From contig OY783220.1 of assembly GCA_963678705.1 (NCBI GenBank), forward strand, positions 8,329,001 through 8,393,000: a stretch of DNA of 64,000 nucleotides, written 5' to 3'. The stretch comes from Panorpa germanica. Taxonomy: Eukaryota; Arthropoda; Insecta; Mecoptera; Panorpidae. Positions 33,226 to 44,384 of the stretch are shown one piece after another; the stretch's first letter is position 1; the number at the start of each line of letters is the position of its first letter. The translations under genes were made by a program, and so were the position numbers. Under the pieces are notes generated by a model, which worked only from the letters and a program-made list of their open reading frames with translations, was not told where the DNA came from and made no database searches.

Positions 33226-33746
33226 AGTATCATTCCCACTCACTGCTTTAATTTAATTTAAATTGTTTAGCATATGGCAACACGCGTAGTCATTCACAGT
33301 ACCATTTTTAATTTAATTTATTTTTTTAAGTTTTCTTAGTTTTTTTTAGAACTTTACAAGGTTACAAGGCTATTGTTTTAAATTAAAAATATTAAATTAA
33401 GAAAAACTATATTATATTATAACCTCCAAAATGTGACAATCTGTCAAAATGCAGTAGAATTTATATTTAAAAGAAGTTTAATGTCAGTTTGTGAAAAACA
33501 AAGAAATAAAAACAATTTCTATTACTAATTGTTATTAAAAATAGCAATTTTAATTATTTCACCTTCAATTTTATCCAACTGTCGAACTGTCAAAATATAT
33601 ATTACTAAAGACGCATGTGCACCAACTTAAATTTAAATTAAAACACGAATGTGACAAGGAATGCCTATTCTGAAAACCTGAAATCTAGATTTAAATATTA
33701 GATAACAGTAAATTAAATATCAAAACAGTGAGTGGGAATGAGGGCC
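33226..33746 (+). mobile_element. MITE-A copy 3, full length
   Basis: Starts AGTATCATTCCCACTCACTG after TTA and ends CAGTGAGTGGGAATGAGGGCC before TAA. The interior matches the other copies (CTATATTATATTATAACCTC, CAATTTCTATTACTAATTG). Confidence 0.85.
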
Positions 33747-34012
33747 TAATGCATAAGTACAATTTCATTTTCCTAAGTGCAAATGCAATGCTTTATCAAC
33801 ACACGAAATTAAAATTTTTTCATTGTTTTAAAAATTACTTAACTAGCGTCACTAAAACCTCTGTTACAGTCCAACTTATACAGTACATTTTATGGCTTCA
33901 TATATGTATCTTACTTTACTGCCTAATAAGTTTATGATTATGTATGCAGAAATCAATTTAATTTGATAAGAACCAACCCCAGAGAATATACCGGTGATAG
34001 AACTCCCAAGAA
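33747..34012. other. AT-rich stretch, nothing recognised
   Basis: A 69-codon plus frame at 33728-33937 begins inside the MITE end and is not credible as a gene. Confidence 0.4.
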
Positions 34013-34020
34013 ACTCTACT

Positions 34021-34311
34021 CAATAACGTAGCGTGCCTTAGAGGGGCCTGTTTCAAAATTTGTTGGGGGGCCCAAATGATGGGTACATTTTTTTTACAAA
34101 AGGAACAGAATCGCTCGCATTGAATTAAAACAATTACATGTTGATTAAACGTTATTACTTACAATTAATACTCCTAGGAACTAAGCTAAGTACGGCCTTA
34201 GAGTTTAAGTGAGATTGTGGATAACATTTTTCGAATTTTTGCTAACACACATTTGAGGCCTCAGGGCTCCTTATCATTGATACGGCTAATACGGCGGTAG
34301 CTACGACACTG
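34021..34311. mobile_element. hAT MITE with perfect 8-bp duplication
   Basis: 291 bp. The left end CAATAACGTAGC and the inverse of the right end CAGTGTCGTAGC are imperfect TIRs. ACTCTACT is repeated exactly on both sides (34013-34020 and 34312-34319). The 8-bp duplication and the CAGTG start are typical of the hAT superfamily. Non-coding. Confidence 0.88.
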
Positions 34312-34636
34312 ACTCTACTCCTATTTAATCTTTAAGAAATCTTATATTAATATTTTACTTAAGTGAAACCTGGTAATATTTTATCTCAAAGGATCTAAAT
34401 AATAATACTTTATTACCATTGAAATATGGCTTCTTAGGATGATTAATAATTATGTTAATGGTCGAAAAGGTAAATTTATTTTTCAGAAAATACTAAATGT
34501 TGCATTTTAGGTAACATTCTCCTCCCGATTTGATAATTCCCTTCCTATTCACCCCCGCCACTGGATCAAGTATTACCATTTTAAGCATGGGATATCTCTT
34601 TTGTTCCATTTCATTCTCTACATAATTTTTTTGTTT

Positions 34637-34777
34637 CTATTTAACTTCAATAACGGTTTTTAACAATCTTCGTCGAAAATCTAATTTTGAAAATGTTTCC
34701 TGTACACTCGCTCGTTTCGCAATGCGTGGACTGTACATATCGTCCTCATAGTCATTACACGTGTCCGCTACGTAGGG
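34637..34777 (-). CDS. Exon-like 46-codon frame, gene unknown
   Basis: A strong acceptor on the minus strand (TATTGTTGTTTTCAG) is followed directly by an open frame PYVADTCNDYEDDMYSPRIA then KRASVQETFSKLDFRRRLL, ending TAG at 34637. The composition is much less AT-rich than the flanks, and charged residues look protein-like. It could be the last exon of a minus-strand gene. The MMP exons lie on the same strand 7-10 kb upstream, but this sequence does not look like a catalytic or hemopexin segment. I do not recognise the protein. Confidence 0.45.
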   Translation of the reverse strand, partial: PYVADTCNDYEDDMYSPRIAKRASVQETFSKLDFRRRLLKTVIEVK

Positions 34778-35019
34778 CTGAAAACAACAATACCACGTCC
34801 ACGTTTAGGTCCAGGGCTCGACCTGGATATCATAATAAGAATTTAATTAACCAGATAAATTATAAATACAATATTTATGCAAATTATCTGTGATAATCTT
34901 GAATGCTTCTGTTTTTCCATTGTTTAAAAAACATTTGAATATATTAAATATTTAACGTCATATAATTTATGTAACAAATCGCAGAAAATGTCCATAGCTT
35001 AACGTCTACTGGTATTTAA

Positions 35020-35043
35020 CCCCCGGCCCCGGCCCCGGCCCCG
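35020..35043. repeat. CCCCGG hexanucleotide repeat, four units
   Basis: CCCCCGGCCCCGGCCCCGG then CCCCG in AT-rich DNA. The minus strand carries four runs of four or more G separated by CC, so it can form a G-quadruplex. Confidence 0.9.
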
Positions 35044-35423
35044 AGTTCTTCAGCGTACGGTCTGCAGCATTGGAATGTTAAACAATTATATATTGAGCAA
35101 AGGTCGAAAGGTCAAATTATTTAACTCCATCAGGCGTTCTACTAACCAAAAAAATACGGGTACAGATATTTGATTCATGGCTCTATTTCTATCACTGTCT
35201 AATGACCAGCTAAATGAAAATCATTAAATTTAAAACGAAACTAAGAATGCTATACAAAACACCTCATTTATTGGAACAACTTAATGAATATAAGCTGATT
35301 ATAAAATACCGAATGAGATAGTTCAAATAAAAGTGTCCACGTACCAAGCGAGCGATTTGGTTTCGCCACCAGTTCCAAGAGAATATTTTAATTCTCAGAA
35401 CATGTGAATATGTATAGAATAAG

Positions 35424-36134
35424 CAGAGATGTGCACAAATGCTTATCAAAAGCATTTAAATACAAAATGCAAATATCTCGTTATTTTCCTATTTCAAATA
35501 CAAAATAGAAAATAAATTTCATGTTAGTATTTAAATACAAATTACGTATTTCAAAAATACTTTTGAGAAAATAGAATACTCTTTATGTTACTAATATAAA
35601 TGTTATTTTTTTTAATAATTATTAGAATTCTCTTTGATAAAGACCGACTTCTTTTTGAATCATTTTTGTTTCATAAAAACGCTACCTAGCTAGAATTTTA
35701 AAAAATAGCAAAAGTAAGGATTGTCGCATGTTTATGTCGCACTAGTCTGTACGTTAAAAGTACAACACATTTAGTACACTCATGTCTAAATAATGTCAAC
35801 TTATGAATGAAAATATATAAATGTTGGATGTCGCATGTGGGGGTAGTAGGGAGTATTAAGACAATTGTGCAGATGCAATTGTGTGATGGTGCTAATATTG
35901 ATGGGGTTTTAAGTTTATACTCAAAAAATAATATTTACTGATTAACACTATGCAGTAACAAAAATGAAAAACGTATTTTGTATTTTCCAAATAGGAAATA
36001 GGTTTGTAAAAGTTTTCAAATAAAATATAAAATTCTATGCTGTTAAAAGATATTTAAATACAAAATAGAAAATAGGTATTTACTATTTTCCATTTGCATT
36101 TTGAGTATATGTATTTGAAAAACGCACATCTCTG
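35424..36134. mobile_element. hAT-like element E, copy 1
   Basis: 711 bp with ends CAGAGATGTGC and GCACATCTCTG, exact 11-bp inverses. The flanks AGAATAAG and ATAATAAT agree at six of eight positions, as an aged 8-bp duplication would. The interior repeats CAAAATAGAAAATA-type units and has no transposase. Confidence 0.78.
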
Positions 36135-36618
36135 ATAATAATGATAGCAACAGTAAAATATTTTTGGACAAATAAATCTTTAAAAGCGAAATATATTTAT
36201 CAACGGAATATACAAATATATAGTGTACGAATATAAAATATTAATTAGAAATATCAATCATGAAGTTTACATGACAACTGACAGCGTGACAGACAACTTT
36301 ACAAATATATAAATAACCCCCGTGTATCCCCACTACTCACCCACTTGTACCCCCTGCCCACACTTTGTGGACAGTGTTTTGCTGTCTGTCATATCTTGCC
36401 AGTGTACTTGGAAGCTTTAACGGATTGTATATCTTTTTTTGGTTTCTCTTTTTTTAATATTTCATCAACAGCAGAGGTTGCACAGACCGTAGACATAATG
36501 AAATGTCATTTGATAAACTAACTAGCAACGTTATAGAATTACGTCTGTCAGTCGTTGCTAGAGAATACTAGCAAGAGTGATGTCCATAGGATAGAATCGA
36601 TTTGACATAAATGATTTT
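36135..36618. other. AT-rich stretch, nothing recognised
   Basis: The GC-richer patch near 36315-36400 has no open frame of note. Confidence 0.4.
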
Positions 36619-36658
36619 GGTTTGTCATAAATAAAGGTTATAAAATTTATGGCAAACC
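36619..36658. repeat. Inverted repeat at the head of repeat G copy 1
   Basis: GGTTTGTCATAAAT and ATTTATGGCAAACC, 14-bp arms with one mismatch, enclose 12 bases. The 23-base core TCATAAATAAAGGTTATAAAATT appears inverted just before repeat G copy 2. Confidence 0.6.
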
Positions 36659-36957
36659 CTTAGAAATGTTACCAGTCATATAAAAATTGGAATTTAACTA
36701 GAAAATATAGCAATATTCATTTTCAAAACTTATTTTTGCGGTTCCAACTCATTAAAAGTCAGTGGAAGAAAGCTTAAAATGTAGATACGTTATTCATCTA
36801 ACTAATTGCAGCTTTAGATTTTGATTCGCGTTTATAGTTACTTACATAAAACGATTTAAACATAAAAAACATGGTTTTTTTGATAATATTTAACCTGTTG
36901 TATAGTATCGCCATCTATATTTCGCGAGAAAAAATGGCCAGGTATCGTTTCACCTTA
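36653..36957 (+). repeat. Repeat G, copy 1
   Basis: About 305 bp from CAAACCCTTAGAAATGTTAC to GGTATCGTTTCACCTTA, nearly identical to 38205-38508 in the same orientation. Non-coding. Confidence 0.85.
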
Positions 36958-38204
36958 ATAATAAAATGTAAATTACAGCTTGTGAAATGTAAAGATATAA
37001 AATAATTTATATTAAAATAAGATAGTAATTATTACAAAATAATGTATATTACTGACGCATAACGCATGATTTAAAAATTCAAAATCACATTTATGGTTAA
37101 AAGTTTAAATTAAAACTAAAAACAGTGAATGGAAATGGAGCTTAAAGGCTTTTAAAATAGCTCTAAGCTATATAAAGCTATATTTTTAGATAAAATATTA
37201 CTGGGTTTTCTATAAGTAAAATATTTTTTTATATACCGAGATGTACAACTTTAAATATCAAATTCATACTTGCACAAAGTAGTGCGAACTTTATATCGAT
37301 GTACGCATGCATGTCAATCTTGTTAAATTTACCATGTTTAATGGTAATTAATTAATCATATTTATAAAACATCGATGTTTATAATAACATGGAAGATACA
37401 TTATCGATAATTTCAAAATGTAACCTTGATACGTATTGACATCACTATACGGTAGAGGTAGACAAATGAAATATACCACCCTGTAAGGTCTATAGGGATG
37501 TTAGGGAGTAGTACAGAGGGATTAGGGAGTGGAGTAGAGAGGCTAAATGATTCTAATGACCTGACTACAATGCAACGACGTGGTATAACTGACTGACTGA
37601 CTGACTAGTATATACACATATAACTATTTTTTTATTTACAAACAAAAATATCACTCAGGCTGTTTGACAATCAAAATGAAAGGTATAGCTTTGTTACAGT
37701 GGACTAATGAAGTAATGTGAAAAGTATACAAGCAGTAGTTTAAATTAAAAGTATATATTTTGAGCAAAGATTTGGTGTCAACAAAGTTCTATTGAATTTT
37801 CAATTCTCTCCATTTTTTGACTATATCAATTCATGTTTTCGAATAATATTAATTTATATACCAAGTTAGAAGGAATAAACTTGAATTATCTTGTAGTAAG
37901 CTAGCCAGTGTGTAACTGCATTGCAAGGCAATTTGTGTATGAGAAGTAGAAAATGGTGGCAAAAAGAAATATTCACCAAGTGATAAAGAAATCTAAAAAA
38001 CACACACTGTTATTATGGTACAAATAAAATGAGATATAACCTAGCTTGTGGCAACCTAGCAAGTGTAAATATTGTATCAAAACTATTTTAAATATTGTAA
38101 GCTATTGATGTTTTTAATTGATTATCAGAACGTTTATTAAAACGTATATTATGTTTAACGCGTAATTTATTTTACTTTTAATTTTATAACCTTTATTTAT
38201 GACA
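36958..38204. other. Spacer between the repeat G copies
   Basis: AT-rich. A degenerate MITE-A right end (CAGTGAATGGAAATGGAGC) lies at about 37122-37140, and a short (GACT)n run at about 37587. No gene seen. Confidence 0.4.
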
Positions 38205-38508
38205 CAAACCCTTAGAAATGTTATCAGTCATATAAAAATTAGAATTTCACTAAAAAATATAGCAATATTCATTTTCAAAACTAATTTTTGCGGTTCCAAC
38301 TCATTAAAAGTCAGTGGAAGAAAGCTTAAAATGTAGATACGTTATTCATCTAACTAATTGCAGCTTTAGATTTTGATTCGCGTTTATAGTTACTTACATA
38401 AAACGATTTAAACATAAAAAACATGTTTTTTTGATAATATTTAACCTGCTGTATAGTATCGCCATCTATATTTCGCGAGAAAAAATGGCCAAGTATCGTT
38501 TCACCTTA
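38205..38508 (+). repeat. Repeat G, copy 2
   Basis: Direct copy of 36653-36957 with few substitutions. The close match suggests a recent duplication or a young element. Confidence 0.85.
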
Positions 38509-39530
38509 AGGATGCTATCGGGGTACAACATGATCCAAAAATGGTGTTGCATATGCGTAGTATGAGTCCTGCGACTTATAACTAACTAATCAAAAACTTT
38601 TATCGAAGTCTGTACAAGTTATACATACATAGAAAAATAGTACGTAATGTCCAATCTGTGCAAATAGCCGACACATTTAATTATAAATAAAATATTCAGT
38701 GAGAATTAGCCTGGACACAGTAAAGTTTTTTCGATCTTGGTTATTCTAAATAACTTTTCATTTATCTGCACATATGTACATTAATGAAATAATTAAATTA
38801 AAAATTACTTTAAAGTTTAAATAGTAGTCGTATTTATTATAAGAATAGTGTGCTAATAATTTAAATTTTGTTAATGCTCATAACACTAATTAGAATTGCA
38901 AATAATTTCTAATACTTCAGAAAGTTTGGAATTTAATATAAACTAAACGGAATGTTTTAATTCTATTAAACTACGTTATAAACTGAGCTTAACTGTAAGT
39001 GTAAATAACTGAATTTATGGAAAATTATTAAGTAATTAGTTCACATTCAAATACACCATGTAATTTATAAAATGAAATACATACATCAATACAACTAGGT
39101 TGCATGTATTCCACATACATTTAAATGTTATTTAACGCCTGGTAACATGCAACCACATATACATATTAGAGTACACAATCGTCTAACAAGCTTTTATTAC
39201 AACAAACACCAATATTGCTTCGTAATAATTGGACAGTGTTCTTATATTTGTATACTTAGGTTTAAGGCTGGGGGGGAGGGGAAGGATAAGGTCAAAACGA
39301 TAAAAAAGAAGCATATTTTCGATAATGTTTTTTGACGACACAGTTAATATATAATTATTTCTATAATTACTACACGATAAAATGACATTTAAAGAATACT
39401 TTGTGAAATTGACAGCGAATTTTCACAGACGTCACAAACAAAAGTAACATTGCGGTGCCACTCATAACTCATCACTGGATTTTCTGAAATCGAAAAACCA
39501 AATTGATTTCATTAGTTGATAAGTTTCTGC
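38509..39530. other. AT-rich stretch, nothing recognised
   Basis: The 62-codon plus frame at 39147-39335 is not credible. Confidence 0.4.
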
Positions 39531-39905
39531 AGGTAACGCTGTCGAGTTTTTCTTTTTTTATTGACTTAAAAGTCAAAATCCCGATTTTTCTTGAAAAAAA
39601 TCAGAAACTTTGTTATTTTAAAATACGTTAAAATTAAAAATTAAAAAAAAACTGGACAGCGTTACCTCGCCATTTATGTAAAGAAAGAGTGTACAAAATT
39701 TCAAAAGAATCAGTTAAGTAGATTTTGAGCTAGAGAGGGCACCGACTCTGAAAAAGCTAAGTGTGAGAAACCGCGTTTAAAAGTTTCAAAATAACACGAA
39801 AGCAAACCAGAGAGGTGAAGATTTAAAACTGTATATCTCCGACAGTTTTACTCCAATCGACTTCAAATTTTTACACAATAAACTTAATATGTTGTACAAT
39901 AATAT
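39531..39905 (-). repeat. Dispersed repeat F, copy 2, with 13-bp inverted arms
   Basis: Reverse-oriented copy of 29395-29735. At its start AGGTAACGCTGTC (39531-39543) is exactly inverted as GACAGCGTTACCT (39655-39667), so part of the repeat was duplicated in inverted orientation. Confidence 0.7.
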
Positions 39906-40708
39906 AAATAAAAAAAACCTTACCACCCCTCCCCCCCCTTAGGTACAGGGCTCTAAGTTTACTGGGGCTCTATTATGAAATGTAGCTATTTATCGTGCCT
40001 AGTATATATATACCCGTTTAACATTCCTGTCCCATAACCTGTTTATTTTGAATCACGTGTTTGTTTATTATCGATAGTCCTGATTGTGCTAAATAGTATC
40101 ACTTCCCTTTCGCTGCTAACCCCCCTAGTCCATATATAGACTTAGTATTGCTGTCTCTTTCCTTTCTTCAATGTAATGGCAGGCTAACAAATCACAATAC
40201 GGTCCATTGGGATATCAAATTAGTCCTTAAACGACAATTGAATTGAAAATGATCAAACAAAACAGTGATAGCAGCAGGATATCAGCACTCGTTAGTCGAT
40301 CCAGGAGCCGTGCAGGATATAAACATGCGAATTACGTGACTCTTTATGAATCCTCTATTCACCGGGAACGTGGGGAAGTAGGAGGGACTCCTGGGGCTTC
40401 TAAAATACCGTTGCTGTGACGACGGAATACGAAACCGTGCTAGGTAACGAATAAGTAATAAAGTGAAAACTTATTCAATAAACTAAATTGAAAAAATGTC
40501 TCATTTGTAGGTGTGTAGTTGATTTTGCACATTTCATTTCAAATGAATATAAAAATATAAAAATTATACCAAGTAGTGTAACAAACGTTGCATAGACAAT
40601 GCTTTTCAAAGCGCCATCTCTTATGCTACGTAGATAGTGGAATAGTTATACTTTAAAATAACAGATGGCAGATCAAATCTAATATTCAAACCAACTATAT
40701 TTAAAATT
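39906..40708. other. AT-rich stretch with a C-rich run
   Basis: CCCCTCCCCCCCCCTTAG near 39927. No gene recognised. Confidence 0.4.
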
Positions 40709-41316
40709 ATTGGCCTTATGTCCTATGTCTTAATTTCTATAAAAGTGTACTATATATTGATAAAGTGGGTTACTAGAACCTCAAATGTTCAATTATTTTT
40801 GAATAACTCCTTATATGTTAGATATTAACAATTAAAAGTTATTTTGTCTCTTTAATTATTAAAGGGATTCAACGTTAGACACATTCCTAATGCATGTGAC
40901 ATCACAACCGCTGCCAACCTTACATATCATAAATCTCTGCTATATGTATTTATATATCAAAATATCAAATATTATTTACAGCTATTTCAAGGAATAATAA
41001 AATTTTAATATTATGTCTGCCTTAGCAGGGTTACATAAAATAAAAACTTATTATTCTTTGACTTGACTTGATTATTTCGACTACCAACAGCTACAAAACA
41101 TTACCAAAGCACTGACCTAATCAACAAATAACTGACGTATAAATGCATTTCACGTCATACAAATGGCCGGCCATTTCTAGCGCTAAAACTACAATTCAAA
41201 TTTTTAATTGCTATATCTCCGTCAACATTTAGATATTTAATAAACTAGACACGTCTATACACATTTATTAACATCAATTTCAATCGACCACTAAAAAATG
41301 AGGGAACAAACCCATT
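40709..41316 (+). mobile_element. MITE-B copy 4
   Basis: ATTGGCCTTATGTCCTATG at the left and GGGAACAAACCCATT at the right. It lies within the MMP gene, downstream of the cysteine-switch exon. Confidence 0.85.
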
Positions 41317-41884
41317 ATAATTACATTATTAATATATTTTTCTTTTTATTTTTAGCAAATAAATATAGTATATGATGTCAGTTATATGCAATAAAATTAT
41401 TTTATGAAAATTTTCCATTATATCATTTATATATTTTCGCATTGTAATATGTAATTCGTCAAGTTTTTGACAGCGAAAAAGCAGACTTTAGAGTGCAATA
41501 TTTTGTCAACCATTTTGGAGATACAATCTCTAGATAATGGCATTTGATAACCCAAGTTGTCTCCATAAGTAATCCGTCATAGAAATAACATAAAAATGTA
41601 TCTCAGAATATCTAATAAAATTTTCATTTTATAAATTGCATCAAATAAAATATTTCTCATAAATGTGTATTTTATTTTGTGCAGTTTCTGATTAAGGTTA
41701 CCACAACTATTCATATCCAGAATGAGACACTAAAAAAATTCTTTCTGTAATCCTTAGAATAGTCTACTGTAAAATTTAATTATATTGCGCGTCACTTTTT
41801 TTATCATTTGGCGATCTTCTTATTTTAACGCCCGACGCGATCGCTTCTCTATACATATCAATAGTTCAATAAATTCTCACTCAC

Positions 41885-42057
41885 CTCCAAGTCAGGTTTG
41901 TGTACTGCCATTTTTGTCCCTGGACAGTGAAGCGTTTTTGACGGCTGTTTCCAAAGCCAAAACTACTTAAGCCATCTGGAATTCCACAACGAGGTTTCTT
42001 AAGCAACTCTTTGGTTGTAGAATCAATCTCCCCCGTTATAGGGACATTTCCAAAAGC
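41885..42057 (-). CDS. Matrix metalloproteinase exon: prodomain end, cysteine switch, furin site
   Basis: This 173-bp exon lies between an acceptor (CATTCTAG, minus) and a donor (GTGAGTG, minus). It continues in phase 0 from the exon at 44283-44384 and ends in phase 2 (TGG AG). It encodes AFGNVPITGEIDS, then the cysteine switch KKPRCGIPDG, whose Cys blocks the catalytic zinc in the inactive enzyme. A furin-type site RQKR and the start of the mature enzyme, WQYTNLTWR, follow. The order is exactly that of secreted or membrane matrix metalloproteinases (M10A), which cut extracellular matrix. The catalytic HExxH and hemopexin exons were not found in this window. The protein's N-terminus is also missing. 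Orthology among insect Mmp1, Mmp2 and Mmp3 is not decided. Confidence 0.95.
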
Positions 42058-42364
42058 CTAGAATGGAATAAACATATTTGTAAACATCTAATTTCGGCAA
42101 TAACCGAAAAAATTACATAACGTTACATAAATAACATAGAAACATACATAACGTTACATAAATGTAGATATGTAAAGAAATTATATTTCTATCGCTAAAA
42201 CAGTAACCATATACGCATGAACACCATAGAGGACGTTGTAGGAATAACGGAATATTTCTTAAGAACCGTTATTTTAGTATTATAAATAGAACCAGGTTAT
42301 TGATAATACTCGTTATTTGAATCGTAAAGTTATCTAGCAAAAATCAGGCCCGTTATTTCTGTAA

Positions 42365-43585
42365 TCTTAATATATATATTTCTTGTGTGCGTGTGTATGT
42401 GACTGAACTCCTCCTAAACGACTGGACCAATTTTGATGAAATTTTTTGTGTGTGTTCGTGGAGATTCGAGAATGGTTTAGATTTACAGTTTGGTCTACTG
42501 GAAAATGTTTTTTCAATTAATTTCTTATTTATAAGGAGTTGTTGATTTTGGAATGTTTTACATTAGATCCGGCGGACGGCGCTATCATCGCATTCAATAT
42601 TATTCTATTTCAATTTTAGTTTGTCCCGACAGATGATGCTACGATTAATTTGAAAAAAATTTTGTTATTCAATTCATGTGCTGATTAAAATATTAAATGT
42701 AATTATTTTTTAAAGAGTTTTGAAGTGTGTATAAATAATTTTGTGAATTCAGATGTTTTTTTAATTAATTTTTATTTGTAAGGAGTTTTTGATTTTGGAA
42801 TGTTTTACATCAGATTCGACGGATGGCGCTATCATGCGTTTATTAACAACCAACATAACCTTCAAGTTTATTTGTGTAGTTAGAGGATTGAATTTTTTTA
42901 ATTATTTTTATTGACAATTAATTCATTTTTGGAGATATTAAATAAAAAAACTCACAAAATGCGATTACATGTTCTTTATCTAAAATTTGTCATAATAAAT
43001 CTTTTGAGTTAATTAATTAAAAATTCATTATCAATAAGTAACTCATATTAATTGTATATTATTTTGCAATATTTTATTTTTGTAGAAAAATGCCACGTCT
43101 TCGTGGAAGAGCAAGAAATATTGGTCGACGTACTCAGCACGCGCAATTAGTTCATGATCATCGATTGAATAGAACAGTAGAAGAACATTCTATGGATAAT
43201 GTAAATTTAAGAGATCGAGCTGCATGTACACGTGCAAATGAAAATTTAGAGCAACGTGCTCAACGTCTTCTATGGACTCCTAAACTACTTAACCGATTTT
43301 AATGAAATTTGTACACCGTGTGCAGTTTGACCCAACTTGAAAGATAGGATAGCTTACATCTCAATTTATTTATCTTATTGCTAATTATTTGTCTATTAAT
43401 TATCTGTATATGACATATGACATCGGGCGACGATGATGGCGACATCTGTTGACTAGATTGAGTAAATATTCTGTTGAGTAAATCGAAATCTGTTGACTAG
43501 ATTGAGTAAATATTCAATAGATGGCGCTATGTAATGTAATATGACAAAAACGTTAGTCACAGCAACGCGTGGCCGGGACAGCTAG
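42365..43585 (+). mobile_element. Non-autonomous Helitron, 1221 bp
   Basis: Starts TCTTAATATATATATTTC after an A and ends GGCCGGGACAGCTAG before a T, the canonical Helitron insertion between A and T. The 3' 310 bases are nearly the same as the shorter Helitron at 47502-47846. The 5' part includes ACTGGACCAATTTTGATGAA. No helicase or Rep domain is present. It lies in the MMP intron. Confidence 0.85.
43090..43302 (+). CDS. Helitron protein N-terminal relic
   Basis: 70 codons preceded by an acceptor-like TATTTTTGTAG. It begins MPRLRGRARNIGRR and has RANENLEQRAQRL, which resembles the Arg-rich N-terminal repeats (RAxExxEQRxxRL) of Helitron-encoded Rep/helicase proteins. The frame then runs into the 3' non-coding module of the element (LLWTPKLLNRF), so it is a deletion product, not a working gene. 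Confidence 0.55.
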   Translation: MPRLRGRARNIGRRTQHAQLVHDHRLNRTVEEHSMDNVNLRDRAACTRANENLEQRAQRLLWTPKLLNRF

Positions 43586-44282
43586 TATTTTTATAAAATT
43601 TATAAACTGTCAGTAATTCTAAAAATTAAAAATAGACCGGAAATATTTTGCGGTTAAAATATGTCCAAAAATATTGTGTGTCTATTGTTGTTCAATGGGC
43701 AAGTCCAGTGATAGCAGTGATTAGATTACAATTGTGGTTAAAATATTTTTACAAACTTCTTAAAATAAATAATGAATTCTAGATTGTTCATTATAAAACG
43801 AATTTTCTAATACATATATAAGACTCTAGTTCTATTATGTCTTTAGTTGTATTAGGAATTGCAAATTTTAATTAAATTCATGTGTTGCTTCTGAAATTTG
43901 AAGTTTATTTTGTTAATTTACATACATATTTTAATAATTACATTGTTTAACTTAAATCATACCTGAAAATTGAAGAAATGACATTTAAAGTTTATTTAAT
44001 ATAAATTGTCAATTCCTTTTAATATAATTTTATTATAACCTCACAATATATGCACTTAAGTAAGTAACTGAATAAAAACGTGAGTTCTGTCCACTCTAGA
44101 TATCAACTGTGTTGGCCGTTACTTCTACAGTGACATCTATTGCATTAATAAGTATATGTTTTCACTGAACGGTCACTTTTTACCGTCAGACTAACTAAAG
44201 AAATATAAAATCTTTATATATAAAATAATTTTCAATTTTCAAGTACAAATTTTACCAAAAGCATAATTTTGAAATAACATAC

Positions 44283-44384
44283 CTGCAGAGTTTTGATTGC
44301 TTCTTTAAGTTGATCTTCCGATCGTAAATTTGCTGTCTCGAAATCTGACTGAGGTAAATATCCAAATGTAGTTAGATATTTTTG
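44283..44384 (-). CDS. Matrix metalloproteinase exon: prodomain
   Basis: A 102-bp exon with a TATTTCAG acceptor and GTATGTTA donor on the minus strand, phase 0 at both ends. It encodes QKYLTTFGYLPQSDFETANL then RSEDQLKEAIKTLQ. This is the peptidoglycan-binding-like prodomain of matrix metalloproteinases, where YLxxFGYLP and the helix ending in KxLQ are family hallmarks. It splices to the cysteine-switch exon at 41885-42057 to give ...IKTLQ-AFGNVPITGEI. The preceding exon, with the signal peptide, should lie at higher coordinates and was not identified. The whole gene is therefore partial. Confidence 0.94.

Larger units (their letters stand above)
42058..44282 (-). other. MMP intron containing a Helitron
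   Basis: A 2225-bp intron bounded by GTATGTTA at the donor (plus-strand complement at 44275-44282) and CATTCTAG at the acceptor. It includes the Helitron at 42365-43585, a short tandem of ACATAACGTTACATAAAT (about 42115-42165), and a dispersed repeat shared with 51140-51252 (at 43850-43962). Confidence 0.85.
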
